Of a stretch of 64,000 nucleotides of DNA, positions 42,661-55,900 are shown one piece after another (positions within the stretch are counted from its first letter, which is position 1; the number at the start of each line of letters is the position of its first letter). The stretch covers positions 741,106-805,105 of the forward strand of contig JAAGOF010000071.1 of the NCBI GenBank assembly GCA_010645155.1, read 5' to 3'. The DNA comes from Tigriopus japonicus (taxonomy: Eukaryota > Arthropoda > Copepoda > Harpacticoida > Harpacticidae). Under the pieces are notes generated by a model, which made no database searches, had not been told where the DNA came from, and worked only from the letters and a program-made list of their open reading frames with translations. The translations under genes were made by a program, and so were the position numbers.

Positions 42661-45000
42661 CGAACTGTTTCGAGTTCGATTTTTAAATAATGCTGCGATG
42701 TTGGTCTTTGTTGAGATTTTTGGGTCAAAAAGCTTACCACAACCATACTCTTCGATAGGGAAAAATTGCGAGTCAAAAATAGCCACGCGAACCATGTCTT
42801 TGGTGAAAATTAAATGCTAGCCAAAATAAATGAAAACATTTCTACATATTCCGGATTCTGAATACTCCTCATATTTAATGTCAATATACTCCGAACATTT
42901 AAGAGCTTGTTTTGCAATTTGATTGTATTTTCAGGGGTTTTAAGCCTCTGGGCGCTGGGCGACTTATTATCTGATGATTTTCCCCAAAAAATAATTAAAA
43001 GAGACTTTCAACAAGCTCGAAATTCCCATAATGTTACAAATGAACATAAAAAAAATGTGATATGGAATTCTCGGAAGACTCGGAGTTTCGATCCCGAGCT
43101 TAAATGACATCAACCTAAATGTACAATACGTTGATAGCCATTGTCGCAAACTCGGTGTTTCAACTTTATCTCTTTCTTGTATTCAGTCCACACTAAACGT
43201 AATGGGGGAAAAAACAACGACACCCGTCAGGACTTTTTGGCGAAGTGGTCATTAGCTTTTAATGATTGTTACATTTTGTCCGAGCTTCTACGACATGAAT
43301 CACTCGTTTCCCCCACCTACGTACATTGTACAGGATGGTAACCCGCCTGTGGTCTTCATCATCAAAGGATCTTTCCACCCTCGTCGTGTTATGTTGGTAA
43401 GTCGTGGACAAGGCTGCCGTGAAAGATCAGAATGGATGTATGCACGTGCTCTCAAATACCGAATAACTAGCTCGCCACCACGGAGCTCTCCACTTCCACC
43501 ACTTTGAGTCGAGGAGAAGAAAAAAACCGAGAGCTTTATTGCTCTTCTCATCAACTCAATAACCAAGATGAAATCGACTATTACGTACGTATGTACGTAG
43601 GGAGGGAGGGAGAGGACGACGTTCTTCCGCTAGAGCAATTTTCAACTCGAAGCAAATCCCTCCACCAGTAAATTGAATATGGGCCATAAAGCAATTTGGA
43701 ACAAAAACCTGGGCTTGAAGGGCATTCACGAGTTTACTTTTGGATTATTACGTAAATGATATTCTTAATCTTGGACGCAACCGCGGTAAAAGTACAGCGG
43801 ACATATGAATAGTCTTACGGTGTGGAAGACAACCGACTAATTATCCATGCCCAGTGGTAAGTCTTTCCCAGTCTCGGGTACTCTCGTCCATCTTCGTCTG
43901 CCCCCATGATTTGGCACCATTCAAAATTATTGCGACTCCTTCCCAATTCACAGGTGGTGTGGTTACGAACTGAGACTCATCATCACCGAGTTTCCTCTCT
44001 TCCCCCTCTCTCTCTGTCTCCGTCTTCACACCAATGAAACCATCTCTCATGGTTGGCTCAGAGTATGGAAGCCATTGAATGTCCAGGGGAGGACGATTGG
44101 GTCGAATGGAGGAAACGTTCGCACCCGGGGGTGGCAACTTCATTCGAGAGGTAATTAGAATGAAGATGACTACCAAGTCAGCTTTCAACTACGGTTTTCA
44201 TTATGACGGAGAACCTCAAGATCATGCCAAGTCAAAGCAAACTTCTGAAGAAGTATTCTCATTTCAAAGACCTCTCCATTCCAAGACATCCGCGAGCTCT
44301 CTCGTCATTGCGTTTGTAGTTTGCTAATCTGGTCTTGATTGCTTTTCTCTCTGTTGTGTTTCATGATGAGATGGAAGATCTCTGCTTGCTTTGAGAAAGA
44401 AGGGATCGCTGTCAATGTTGGGACTTTATCCTGGTATGTTATGTTTTGTTCTCGAGTTGCTCGCTCCCCCTAGATAAACTCGCCAAAGACAAAGGACAGG
44501 AGAGGAGAAGAGGAATCCAATTCCATAAATGAATTCAGAAAATAAATGGGTCTTTGGGGAGATCCGTTCATTCCCTTTTTAATCCGATGGCTCAATTCCC
44601 CCAAGATGACTCACACTCACCCTCATCCCTCCCTCTCTTATCTCACACTTTTGAATGGTCACATCGTTTATCCACTAGTACGTACAACACACGACCATCA
44701 CAAGCACGCACATGCATACATACACATCTCTTTCATGGCTCTCCAAAGATTTGCCCCTCTTCGTCACCACCATCCTGTGAACGGACTTTCGCCACATGAT
44801 TACCCGTTGTGCTTTTTGCCCTCGGACAACGCACGCTGCTCTTTTGGGAGAGACAGAGGCAGAGGAGGCTCCGATGATTTCCCCTTCATTTGAAGTTATT
44901 CGCCCTAGCCACCCCCCTCGGTGGAGTTTCCTTCTGGTAGCAATCAACCGGGAGGACATTATCATCCTCATACGGGTGGTCACTCGCCATCACCCAGCCA
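42661..45000. other. Mostly unique sequence, no gene recognised
   Basis: AT-rich to about 43300, then more balanced sequence with CT-rich and CA-rich runs. Several overlapping low-complexity frames near 44550-45040 appear on both strands, and none is convincing. Confidence 0.35.
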
Positions 45001-45049
45001 AAACCAAGCGACATTGTGCACAACAACAATTTCAACAACCGTAGCCTCC

Positions 45050-45563
45050 TTCAAACAGCCTCCATCCAGCTTTGAAAGAGAACGAGAGACAGAAGGAGAG
45101 AAGGAGAGAAGGGTGCAAAGCAATGGTTCGAAGTTTCCGACAAAACGGCTTGAGAGCGTGGCGCCCATGGAAAACTCGATCCACTTGGTTCGTACTAGCT
45201 GGCGAGCGACCCGTTCGTCGATCCGTCGAGCGTCTACGTCAAACGCGATGGAGACATGGCCAACGAAGGAAATGATCCCGACCAAACTCCAGCAGCTGAG
45301 TGAGATCAGTTCGGTTGGAAGAGAGAAAGAGTGAACACCAAAAGTGATGTTGGTCGGCTTGCTCTGGAGCGCTCTCAAATCTGAAGTTACTCAAAGGATT
45401 ACAATTTTATGGTGTTTGTGAAGTGATCAAGTGCTTTGGGACGGATATCATTATCTTGATTGTGTGCGTCGTGGCGGCTTTGATAGTCAGACCTAGTTTT
45501 ACAAGATCTGGAAGTTGGACTTGTAGCTAGCTCATTTGTTTCAGTTCCGTCAAAGCTCGAAAG
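45050..45563 (+). other. Possible non-coding first exon ending in a strong splice donor
   Basis: A purine-rich GAGAGA-type stretch leads to CGAAAG followed by GTAAGCAAG, a near-ideal donor at 45564-45565. No convincing long reading frame runs into the donor, so it would be a leader exon. It may join the acceptor at 51407, which would make it the 5' end of the secreted-protein candidate. The upstream limit is arbitrary. Confidence 0.25.
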
Positions 45564-48500
45564 GTAAGCAAGTCACATCGAGAGTTACAGTACATGCTCT
45601 TTACTTGTGTTGGATAAATAATGCCTCGAGATCCATTCCACACGTGCTTGCCCTGTAGTCAAAGGTATCTTATAAGGAAGCTCTGAAGTCTTGTAGGAAG
45701 AGTAACTCAAATAGTATTGAGCATTGGAAGTCTCGTTCGTCTCCGTTGGCTTCCATCCATCTGCATCCTCCATTCTGGAGTCTTCAGGGCATTGCTGCCA
45801 GCAATCACAGTGAGCAAGTACTTTTGAAATTGAGTTGGTACTGTCTGGCTTTGCCCAGTCTGTGACAACTGGAACATTTGCTATCCCATCAGCACTAGAG
45901 CTTTGAAGTACCAAGGGACCACTTCAGGAGAAAAAGCTCACTCTATATTGAACCATTTTTCAGTCTTTTTCACCGCTTTATGGTAGACGGAATGTGCACG
46001 CTATATATGCTATAAGGGTGGGGAGGGTTTCGATCGTTGGTGTGTTTGTGTCTTGATATGCTTTGTTCTGCAAGTGGGAGGCACCCAGGAGGAGGGGCCA
46101 GGTTTTCAAACTTAGCTCATTTGGTATTCACTCATCAACATAACATTGCCATCAAATTGGAAAATACAACGCGAGCCAAGATGCTTCCCAGGAAAGCATG
46201 AAAAAAAAACAGATTTGCCCAATTCTGTGCTACGGAAAAGAACAAAATTCTTTAAATAACTTTTGTCGTAAAAACCGTCTTTTGTGAGGTGTTGGCACGT
46301 TTGTTCCACATCACTCATGCTTGGATGTGACAACTAAAGTGTTTAGTTGTAGGTAGGTGGTTGGTGACACTCGCTCTATTCCGGTTAAAGTCACATATTT
46401 GAGTGCAAAGAATTCCATTTTTCGGAGAAAAGTTTATGACTTCCAATTTATGTCACATTTAATGACTTTAGCCAAAGTCACGATGGTGAGCTCTTTCCAG
46501 ACACCCAGCTTTGTCTTTAAGCTGGGTGCATGGACGAGCTTCCAAAACCAATTCTTGAGCCACCTTGGAGTGGGGAGAATTCAAAGCCTTTAAATTTGGC
46601 CATGAACCCCAATGAATTCTTCCAAACTGAAAGTCTAGTTGCATTACTCGAAACCAATGGCCCCTGACAAAAGGCAAATGGAAATCCAGTACGTGTTCCG
46701 TGTGTGTGTAATGCTTTTACTTTCCATTTCCGGCCTTGAGAGTGAAAGCCCAAAAAAGGATTTATTCCTTTGAAAAATGATGCAGAGAGACTCTCTGGCC
46801 TTTTTTTTGAAAAGATAAGAGTAAGTCCACTTTTATACGGACCCAACCATCAAAAAGCATCCAAAACTCGAACTTAAACCCAAAAGTCAATGCCATTAAA
46901 AAATCTCAAATCGAGGCAAACAAGCTAGTAGTAACCGAGAACAGCAGTTCTTTGATATTCTCAACATGAACTTCGAATAGGAATGACACTCCCTATGGGA
47001 TTGTCAAACTGCTATGGCTGCATCAAGTTCTGCTTTTCAAAATATGTCCCTGGGGTGACGTGGAATGCAAATATGTTAACTTTTAGGTGGTGGTTCGTTC
47101 CTCTTCTGATGAAGCTTGCACACATTCCATATGTGGAGTGGAACACTCGAGCGAGCGAGCGAGCTTCCTTGCTCGATTCCAAATACGTACATAACAAACT
47201 CCAGAGGGAGTTTGAAAAGAACCAAACAGTCCAGGACCCTCCATTTCGATGGTGTTTGGACAAGGTTCCATTTACACTCGTTTGATCTCTCTCAAAATAT
47301 TGTTTTGCCAAAAGATTCGGGTTAGCAGATTTACCGTGCTCCTTTCATATGCGATCAAATGTAGCCGTGCACCAGAGCTTTTGGAACAATTACTAGCGAT
47401 TGATTCTTGTTGACTGCCGGTTCCAATATTGCCTTGAAGGGCTTCCAACCAAGATGATGCTGAGCCAAGCTCAAGTCCTCCGGTCTTGCCAGGACGATCC
47501 AGTGAGTTGCTTGCCGGGTGTTTCTTTAAGAAGTTAGTCTACCACCGTCGGAAAAGATAAGGAATCTCATCATCCCTCGAGAACGCTCTTGGATCCTGCC
47601 AGTCCATGAGTGTGTAAGACTCCTTCCTCACGAGACTTCACAACCTTCCATCTATTCCAAGGCTGAGTTTGCATGAGAACTTCCCATTTTTGATGAAGTG
47701 CTTAGCCTAAGGGTGACGAACATGTGCACTTGACAGCACGCATAGCCAACCAACCAACCAGCCAGCCAAAGTGGAAGTGAGGAAGCCTGACTCTATCCAA
47801 ATTCGCTGCTTTTCCACCAACGCGAATGAATAGAACTCGCTTGAATATTTTGCCGGAGAAGAAAAGGCACCAAAAAGATTTTGGAGAGAGAGGCAGGAGA
47901 GAAAAAATGACTGTGACAGCAAATTTTTGCAAGCCATCGCAATCTTCTTTCATCAAGCCATGATGGGATGAAAATAACGTTGCTTCATGCCTGTCGCATA
48001 TTTTCATCCAAACATGTGACGGAAACAAGCGGGACTTTATGTCAGACAGAAAACTTTTGAGAAATTACCTCCTCGCTTGGTTGGCCAGGTAAGAGAACTG
48101 TTTGGAACTGAGAACCATTGGGGAAAAGTGAATAGTTTGGCGAACCCGAGGAGAGTCCTGATTTGTCTTGGGAATATATCCTTCTTCTTCTTCTTCCTAT
48201 TCTCTGGGGCTACATTCATGTCTCCTTTCGTCGTGTTCTCTTACATCTTCACTTTCAGAGGTGCAAGTCTAAGAAAAGAGCCGCAAATTGCTCCTTCTCC
48301 AAGGCCTCAAAAAGTTCCAGGTTTTCGTTGTTCCCCCAATATCCGGTTTTGCTGCAGGCATCTCGGGAAATCACACAAACCTCTCGATCTTGACTTGGCG
48401 AGCCAATCCTCTAATACATTTTAGTCGTCAAAGAAATAGAAATAGAGCAAGGATGAGGCAAAGACAGAGATAGAGAGAGAAAGAGAAAAAGAAAAAGAGA

Positions 48501-51407
48501 CGGGCGAGACAAAAGAGCGTCTGAAATTGGCAGGGCCGTTGATTTGCAATTGTTCTCCCACTTGAAAATCCTGCTTTACCGTGTAAAGGCTCCCCTTTTG
48601 ACCCTTCTGATTCTCCTTGTCATCGTCCGTTTCCCAGACTGAAAGCTGTTAAAGCCCTCGGGTTCGACTGTTCATATGGGAATCGTTTGCCAAGACGCCT
48701 TTGAGAGTCCTCAGAGTCCTCCGGGAGGTCCTCCAATTGTTGAACAAGAGGGTTTGTGAGTCATCGTTGATGAATATGAGGCACAAAAGGGAAAGAAAGG
48801 TCCAAAGTCCTCACTCAGGAAAAGCAATATCTTCACCATTAAGGAATAGGGAGAGGTTGATGATGATGATTTGCAACAATCCGCGTTCCACATTCTTCCA
48901 GACGTTGTTATTGGATCAATTCCAGCTTGCTTTACAACAATCTTGGAAGTTGAAACGGGCCCAAAGAAGAAAGAAGGGAAAGAAAGAAAGAAAGAAAGAA
49001 AGAAAGAAGCCTTCGGACTCACTGAATATGAAATGGACAGAAAATGGCAAATGATGCCCGATATCCAATATTTTGAAATGGTGCTCAGATTTGGTGTGAG
49101 AACAGAGAGCGAATGTTGCCTTTCATGTACAAGATCGTAAGCTGGAGCTTATTTATGACAGGACTTTCTTCTCCACGGTACTCCCTCTTTTTTACCGTTT
49201 TCCTTTACTTTCTCTCCGACCTTTGCGATGGTTGGAAAGCAATTTGAAATCCTTTTCAACCTGATGCAGTCCCAGTTCCAGAGATTGCATTTGAAAGCTT
49301 TGATGTTTGATCTCATCTTTAAGAGACTTCAATTTCAAAGGCAAACCAACCCTGTTTGTCCTGCTGCTTCTGCAGAGAGCTCACTCACTACGTTCTAAAC
49401 TTCCACTACCTTCTTGGTGAATGGCGGTCGCATTTAGGATTGGGATTTGGCGGTGGGCAATCATCGTGAGTAGAGCTCCAGACAGATGGATGGACCTCTT
49501 TGATCCATCCACGAAGCGACGAGATGGAAGTCAGGCCACATTTACCTTCCACTTCATTTAGAAATGATCCATCTTTAAGACCACAAGAAGAGAGCCATAA
49601 TACTGCTCAGTGCACAACGGGAATCGTAAACACTAATGCACTGTGAAACGATCCAAGACGAGTGATGTTTGACATGTTCTCGCGTGCATTCTTGGGGTTC
49701 CTCTCACCCTTCCTTGGCCTGATCTTCGTCTTGTGGCTCATCTCAGATGCGTGTGTTTATTCAGGAATGAATCATTCCCCACCCATCATCTCTCAACCCT
49801 CTTTTCTCGAAGGGTTGTTTTGTAGTCTGACTAGGGAAAGTAAATAACTTGACCCTTTCTCATCGTTTCTTCTTCACTTATTCCTCTCCATCATGATCCA
49901 ATGAATTTGGCGAGGGAGGTAACGAAAGAAAGAAAACCATCCCGCATTCTCGTCGGGTATTTAACCACAGGGATCACTAGCATGTCTCGAATAGTCATTG
50001 ATTAGAAAATAAACCCAAAGACCGAGAGAACCCTCACCATCGTTCTTATTCGTTTGAGACGCCTTGTCAAATTGATATCGTTCCTAGTGTTCCTAGAGGT
50101 GGAGATGGCGAGGATGAATGATTAAACGGCCGAGTTTGAAAACCATCCATCCCTCAATCCTTGTCAGGAGGTCCTTTTGACGATTTTTTTGTTCCAAAAG
50201 TTTTCCCCAAATTGGAGTGTGTTTCTCAGCTTCCATTGTGTTAGCACTCTCTCTCTCTCCCTACCACTCCCCAAATAAAGTATTCGCAAAGTACCAGAGG
50301 ACAGAAGCTATTCACCCCCAAAGTTGAATGGCGTGTGTGAGGCGTAGCACTCTCCAATAGTGTCTGGGTAACCAAGAACGAACTGAAATCGGGTCCCCAT
50401 GAACAGAATAGAATGAGGGGGGTAGCGGCGACGGCGTTTAGAGGGCAACCCATTTGCCAGAATACTGCGAACAGAATCAATCAATAGGAATGAAAAATGA
50501 GGTTAGACAAGTCTCGAGACTACAAGCTTGAGCGGGTTCTTTGAGTCAGGGTTGGGGAATGGACCTCGAGCTCATGGATGCTTCTTGTAGTACACAGAGG
50601 CACGTACCAGAGGTTTTGTCACGACCTTTGCGTGCGTTCACGATAACATTACCCGGCAGATGAGTGGGTCTGCAATTGATTGGGAAGCCCAATTCCATAT
50701 GGGTACATATTCCCAATGACCCTCCAACCAAATCAGAAGCTGATACGAGAGACGGGAAATGAATGGAGGAGAACGAGTCTCGCTCCTTGATTGCTGGGAT
50801 CCGGGACGCAAAAAAAATGTGAATAGCTGGATCCGAAATGACTCCTCGGCTGAAACGATTCCGGTATAAAATGCGCCGTGATGATCGTAGAATCGACGAT
50901 AGCTAATGGCTCGTGGGTGTCTGTGAAAGCCAAAGCTCGATGACGTGGAAAATATCGGTGAAGATTGGATGGAGACTCTCAATAAGCTTAGTGGCTTCCA
51001 CGTAGTTCCACCTTTCATATGAGCGTAGGTAGTTCCAACCAACTTCTACTTCTTCTTCCTCTCGAGTTTGGTTCCAAGTTGAGGTCAAAACTTGTGAAAG
51101 GGAATCAATTATAGAGTAGATTAGTGGATGGAAAGAGAGGCAAATCAAGAGCAGAACTAATGGAGAATGTGAGTGGTTTCTCGATTGATCCGTGACATTT
51201 CCATTTGGTCCGAGTCATTTCCATCAAATCAAAACCCTCGCATGAATGATCCACAACAACACAAACACCAAAGGGCATTAGAAGAAAAGACAGTATTCCT
51301 CCCTCTCAAAGGAACACAACACAACCAGGATAACTTTTCCGCTTAAACTTAAGACGTCGATTTCATTAAGAAATCATTTTCTCATTGTGATCCATCTTTT
51401 GTTCCAG
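45564..51407. other. Unique sequence with microsatellites, possible large intron
   Basis: No coding block was supported. A GAAA/GAAG run lies at about 48966-49008 and purine-rich sequence at 48465-48510. A minus-strand frame at 45585-45914 lacks an ATG at its head and is unresolved. Confidence 0.35.
48966..49008. repeat. GAAA tetranucleotide microsatellite
   Basis: Seven or so tandem AAAG units follow a purine-rich stretch, in otherwise unique sequence. Confidence 0.75.
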
Positions 51408-51559
51408 GTTGAATGGACATTCTGATGTATAAGTTCCACCCGGTGGCACCATGAGCGCAGAAGAACAAGGAGCCATTCAATAGCAAACGAGGCTTTTTGT
51501 TGTGTTGTACGTCGTCCTCTGCGTCGATGTCGAAGATTGGTTCACTTGAATGGTGGACA
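51408..51559 (+). promoter_or_regulatory. Leader of the secreted-protein candidate with upstream ORFs
   Basis: The exon starts after the acceptor CTTTTGTTCCAG (ending 51407). Before the chosen ATG it holds two short upstream frames: 51413-51454 (13 codons plus stop) and 51451-51483 (10 codons plus stop, with a strong CACCATGA context). These would be expected to lower translation of the main frame. Confidence 0.35.
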
Positions 51560-52931
51560 ATGGAGGACTCAAACAAATTGGAGGCGACGGCCTCCACGTT
51601 TGCTCCCCGAAGAAAGCCTTTCAAAAGGTTACTGCGGGTCTTTGAAGTCCTGCTTTTACTACAAATCCTGGCTATTGAAAACATCAATGCCAGCTCAACG
51701 TCATTGGACTTTCAACAAGGTAAGAGAGCGACTTTGCACTCACTGATTAAACTGGTTCAATGTGGAACAATGTGGGAGTTTCATTAACAATGGAGACCTT
51801 GGTTGCCTTTTATTAATCTTTTCACGGTTCTAGCCAACCACATCCAATATCTTCTTGGCATCCTTAAACAAATTATCCTGTCCTTTAACCACCATTGTTG
51901 CCTGCCAATTCCCAGGTCCTAAAGATTTGGAAGCATCTTAAGAGCTGTATTGTAGGCCTTGATGGTTACAAAAACAAAGGCCCTTTGCTAACGTTAGGCT
52001 TTAAACAGAACCATTTTGATAAAGTTCTACAACATAACATTTTTTTATGAGTGGCTTGTAGTACGTGGTTAATCTTTAAAGTAGGGAAAAGGACCGTGGC
52101 TCGTCAACGTTTTTAGCATGCATAGGATGCTTTTGACTTGGCCAGAGAGAGACCATGGGAAAATCCAGCACCGACAGAGATTATTCAGATCATCGAAGAA
52201 AAGGCGGTTTACAACTATGCTATTCTGGTGAGGAGGACTCTCGTCTTGAAACGAACATCCAAGAAGGAGAATGCGCACTAGGGGCCCTTCAAATTGCCAT
52301 AAAACCCTCAAGAAGGTCACCACACACATCTCTCGGGTTAGACGCGCACCCGATATAGCAACAAATCCTGGCCAATTTGCATATCCCACTTTACATGCAA
52401 ATTCTGCGAAAAGTGCCAAACGATATTATTCAAATTCGCACATTTCCCACTTCTGTGATTTTGAGAGGCCTAAAGACGATGGCCTGTCAATCTAAGGGCA
52501 AGATGGGGGTCTGGTCTATTAATGGTCATGGCCCCATCGTGATCCTCTTTCTTCCTCATTCTCAATTCTAATCCGTTTGAACCGTCAGAAATGGTTTTCG
52601 CGGCGTGAGGGCACTTTGCAAGGCTCTATGTCTCTTCTCAATGAGAGAGAGAGAGAGAGAGAGAGCACTCACTTCGTTTTTGAGAGTAAAATGTCTCTCA
52701 TTAGATATTCATGACCAGATCAGGCAATATTTCCTTCTTCGTGTTCTTGACGGTGGCCATTTCAAAGCTGGAGAAGTCATGTTTTCACAGAGAGAAACAC
52801 GCCATGATCTTTTGAGGAGAAGAGCAAGTACGGACGTAGAAGACGAAGAAGAAGAAGCAGCCTTACTTGTTCAACTCGCAAAAGCACATTTCCAAAGTGC
52901 CGCAGAAACATCAGTTGAGCTGGAGAAATAA
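51560..52931 (+). CDS. Candidate small secreted protein, two exons, unknown family
   Basis: Exon 51560-51719 ends CAACAAG before GTAAGAG. Exon 52705-52931 begins after TCTCTCATTAG. The phases agree and give 128 residues. Residues 17-26 are basic (RRKPFKRLLR) and are followed by a hydrophobic core VFEVLLLLQILAI (27-39), a signal peptide with a long n-region and possible cleavage after alanine 44. The mature part has no cysteine. It contains a tribasic site LLRRRAS (91-93) that could be a prohormone-convertase site, an acidic run VEDEEEE, and a probable amphipathic helix. About 43% of exon-2 codons start with G, typical of real coding sequence. The ATG at 51560 has a strong context (ACAATGG); an in-frame ATG at 51527 has a weaker one. 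No homologue is recognised. AATAAA signals occur at 53517 and 53563. It could also be the 5' part of a larger gene. Confidence 0.42.
52640..52665. repeat. GA microsatellite
   Basis: An uninterrupted GAGAGA run lies in the intron just upstream of the second exon of the secreted-protein candidate. Confidence 0.8.
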
Positions 52932-55900
52932 TTCTGGCACTCCATAGGCAAATGGACTCTTCACCAACGAAATTCTGGCCACGACTTGGCTACATCATCT
53001 GCAGATAGATAAGAGATACCGACTGGTTTTCACCTATCGTGGAAACCATCTCCTAAACTCGATTTTTCGGAAAAGTTGTTTGGTGTCTTCATCGAATCTA
53101 GATCCTATCATGGCCACCAAAATTTGGGTCCAACCACTTTGGCCGTGGCCAAATAAGCTCGGGATGAAAGAGCGTAATTTGATTCAAAACTTTGTCTTTT
53201 TGGACCGAAAAAAGCGAAGAACAAAAAGAGGAAAGAAATGATAATTTCGTCGGAAACGAAGCGATGAATGAAGAGAGAGGAAAAAATACCACGACTATTG
53301 CTCTTTTTTCTGAAGGCTTGTGTCGATCTTTCAATATTTTCCGACAAGAACTAAATCCTTGAAGAGGTGTATTCTTGGAGAGAGTAAATGGCTTGAAAAA
53401 TCAAATAGATTTGGATCATTAATTCTCATTTGCCTTAGGGGGCAAAATAACCCGGAGACCGACCTAAAATGCTTGTGCATGAAGTTTCCTATCCTGCGAC
53501 CTCCAGGAGGGGAAAAAATAAATGGAGCCCCCAAGTCCCTCCGGACCATCTCCTGCCATTACAATAAAGAGTCTGTGCATGTTCCACCACTGTCTGCTCA
53601 AATTACCCGTGGCTTTAGAAACAAAAGAGAATTTTTATTGAGATTGCACAAATCTCGTCGTCGCCGTCGTCGTGGTTTATTCTCATGCCTGGCTTCTCAA
53701 GATGACTGTGGTGCTCTTGCTCAGGATTTGAGCAGAAAGAGGGACTTATGGCCTGCACAGGATCCTTTCTCGTGTTCTTCGAATTGAAAGTCGAGAGGGT
53801 GAATGCGCATAGGAATGCAAATGAGTTGGAAATAAGTTTGATTGTGCGAATTAGAATGCACCAACCATGTGATATCCCTGCGGTTGAGCCAAGAGACCAT
53901 CGAGGTACCTGCAAAGCGAAAAATGTTGAGGGACGACATTTTTTTCATCCCAGTCAAGTCCCCTTGCTCTATGCGACCCAAGATGAAGCTCTGGTTCCTT
54001 CATAGGAATCCGTTCCTTTGACTCTGTCCCGGCGGATCATAATCGTCATCCTACCTTCCTGACTGAGATGCTCGTCATCTCATCCCATTCGCTTATACTA
54101 TATATCCCGGTTCCAAACATGAGCACGATGTGGGCAGGGGGAAAGATGAACTTGTCAGGATTTAGGGCGAGGTCTCATGGGGCCCTTTTTGAGCGGAAAT
54201 GAACCCCCTACCCGCCTGGTCTGGACTGGCAGTTCAAGTACCAGTGTTCTTAGGACAGATGAAAGAACATAAACCAAGATACCGACCAACGAACCAACCC
54301 GGGTCTTTTTTGGCATGTCTCTGAGTCCTAACCTCAATGTGAAGATGCTTGCTGGGAGGATTGCCAAATGAAAGGGCTCTCAAAGGGCAGGGTTCTCCTA
54401 CTTTGATACATAAACCCTTCTGCTGAGGTATTGCACCTATCGCATCATGTAGTTTGGCACTTGTCTCTCTTGACTCTTGGCTCAGGATCCCTTTGTGTTT
54501 TGTTGCTGTCATTGAAAGAATTTTGAACGGATATGCGAATGTGTCGGAGTGACATCACATTGTTCATGATAGACCCCCCTTAACGAAATCCATTTGGAAC
54601 AGGAAACGTAAAAGCACTCTCCATGAATATTCTAGCACCCATTGTAGTTTATGGCAAGTGCCTCGAGATATATGGAAGAGATCCCGAGTGCAAGCCAGAG
54701 GTGGGTGAGCCTGTCTGTGTATGCACTAAAGACGTACTAATTCATATGGGCCTTTTTCTCGGAGGCGAAAGCCCCGCTCGCGAATAATTTAATTGTGACA
54801 ATGAATGAAGTTATCGCTTTCATTATCTGTCCTCTTCAGAGACGCTCTAAAAGTAGGGCCAGATAAGGACTCCAGAAGTCATCTGATGACTCTCCCAACT
54901 GTAATCTCTAATAAGAAATTGAGCCCATCCAAAGGAACGTGCTCACATTACTGCATCCACTATATATACACAGAATGAGATGAGGAGCAAATCATCACAG
55001 CGATCCGAAAGGCGAGTCTGGAAAGCGGAAGTGGAATTGCCTATTCCCTATTGCTTGGTGCTCTAGTGCAATCGATAGATGAACGTTAGACAAAAGGACA
55101 TCAAGGCCGGAAAAGGGCCCTCAAATTCGAGAGAAAGAGATCGATTGTAAATACACAATCGTGTAAGAGATGATGATCGTGCTTGCCAAGGAGCACAAGC
55201 CTCTCACACATACTTGTAGTCGGTCGGCAATGAATGGTGGACCATCCTCGTTCCGATGGTCCCTTCCGTCCATTCTTCCCTGGGGAACGAAAACAATGAG
55301 CCTCTTTGCCATCTCGACTTTTCGAGTTGTTTCGTGGAATTGGCTGACTTAGAGATACGAACATATGCTCTAGTTACGTTTGTGTCCCTGTTTTCGAGTG
55401 ATGTTCCAACCGCTGAGTGCCCGTGGGTAATGGGACACAATGGACGATGGATTGCATTCCTTACATAGTCTTTGGTCCTTGTTGCAATTACCCTCTTTCC
55501 TCGAATAATGAGAGCATGATCACACAAAGATCCCTTTTATATAGGTCACATCCGCATGCCATGAGAACAATAAAGCTGTCAGCCTCCCGGTCACAAATCA
55601 TTTCTCATTTTTGTTTTAAACTCAATATGAATTGAAATAGATGGCCGAACAAATACTCCGAGGAAACACGTCAACCAACCCTTTTCTGCTCCAAACAATA
55701 CTCATAAAAGTTGGATGTTCGTGTACGTCGAAGTGGAGTTGAAGTGATGAGAACTTCCAATTCATGCGTCCATAAAAGAAATTCATCCCCATCCATAACC
55801 CACCCGGAATCAAACTGAAAAGGCTCCCCGCTTCCACTGAAGTGTACCGAGTACGAGTACGTAGAAGACGAGCTTCCAACTCTAAATCCCCTCTTTCTAC

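Noticed and set aside
44921..45334. Histidine/proline/serine-rich frame resembling a transcription-factor linker
   Set aside because: Several frames are open in parallel, splice signals are ambiguous and the sequence turns into GAGA-type repeats. No domain was identified.
52069..52419. 116-codon minus-strand frame
   Set aside because: No motif, no partner exon and no codon bias. It lies within the intron of the better-supported plus-strand candidate.
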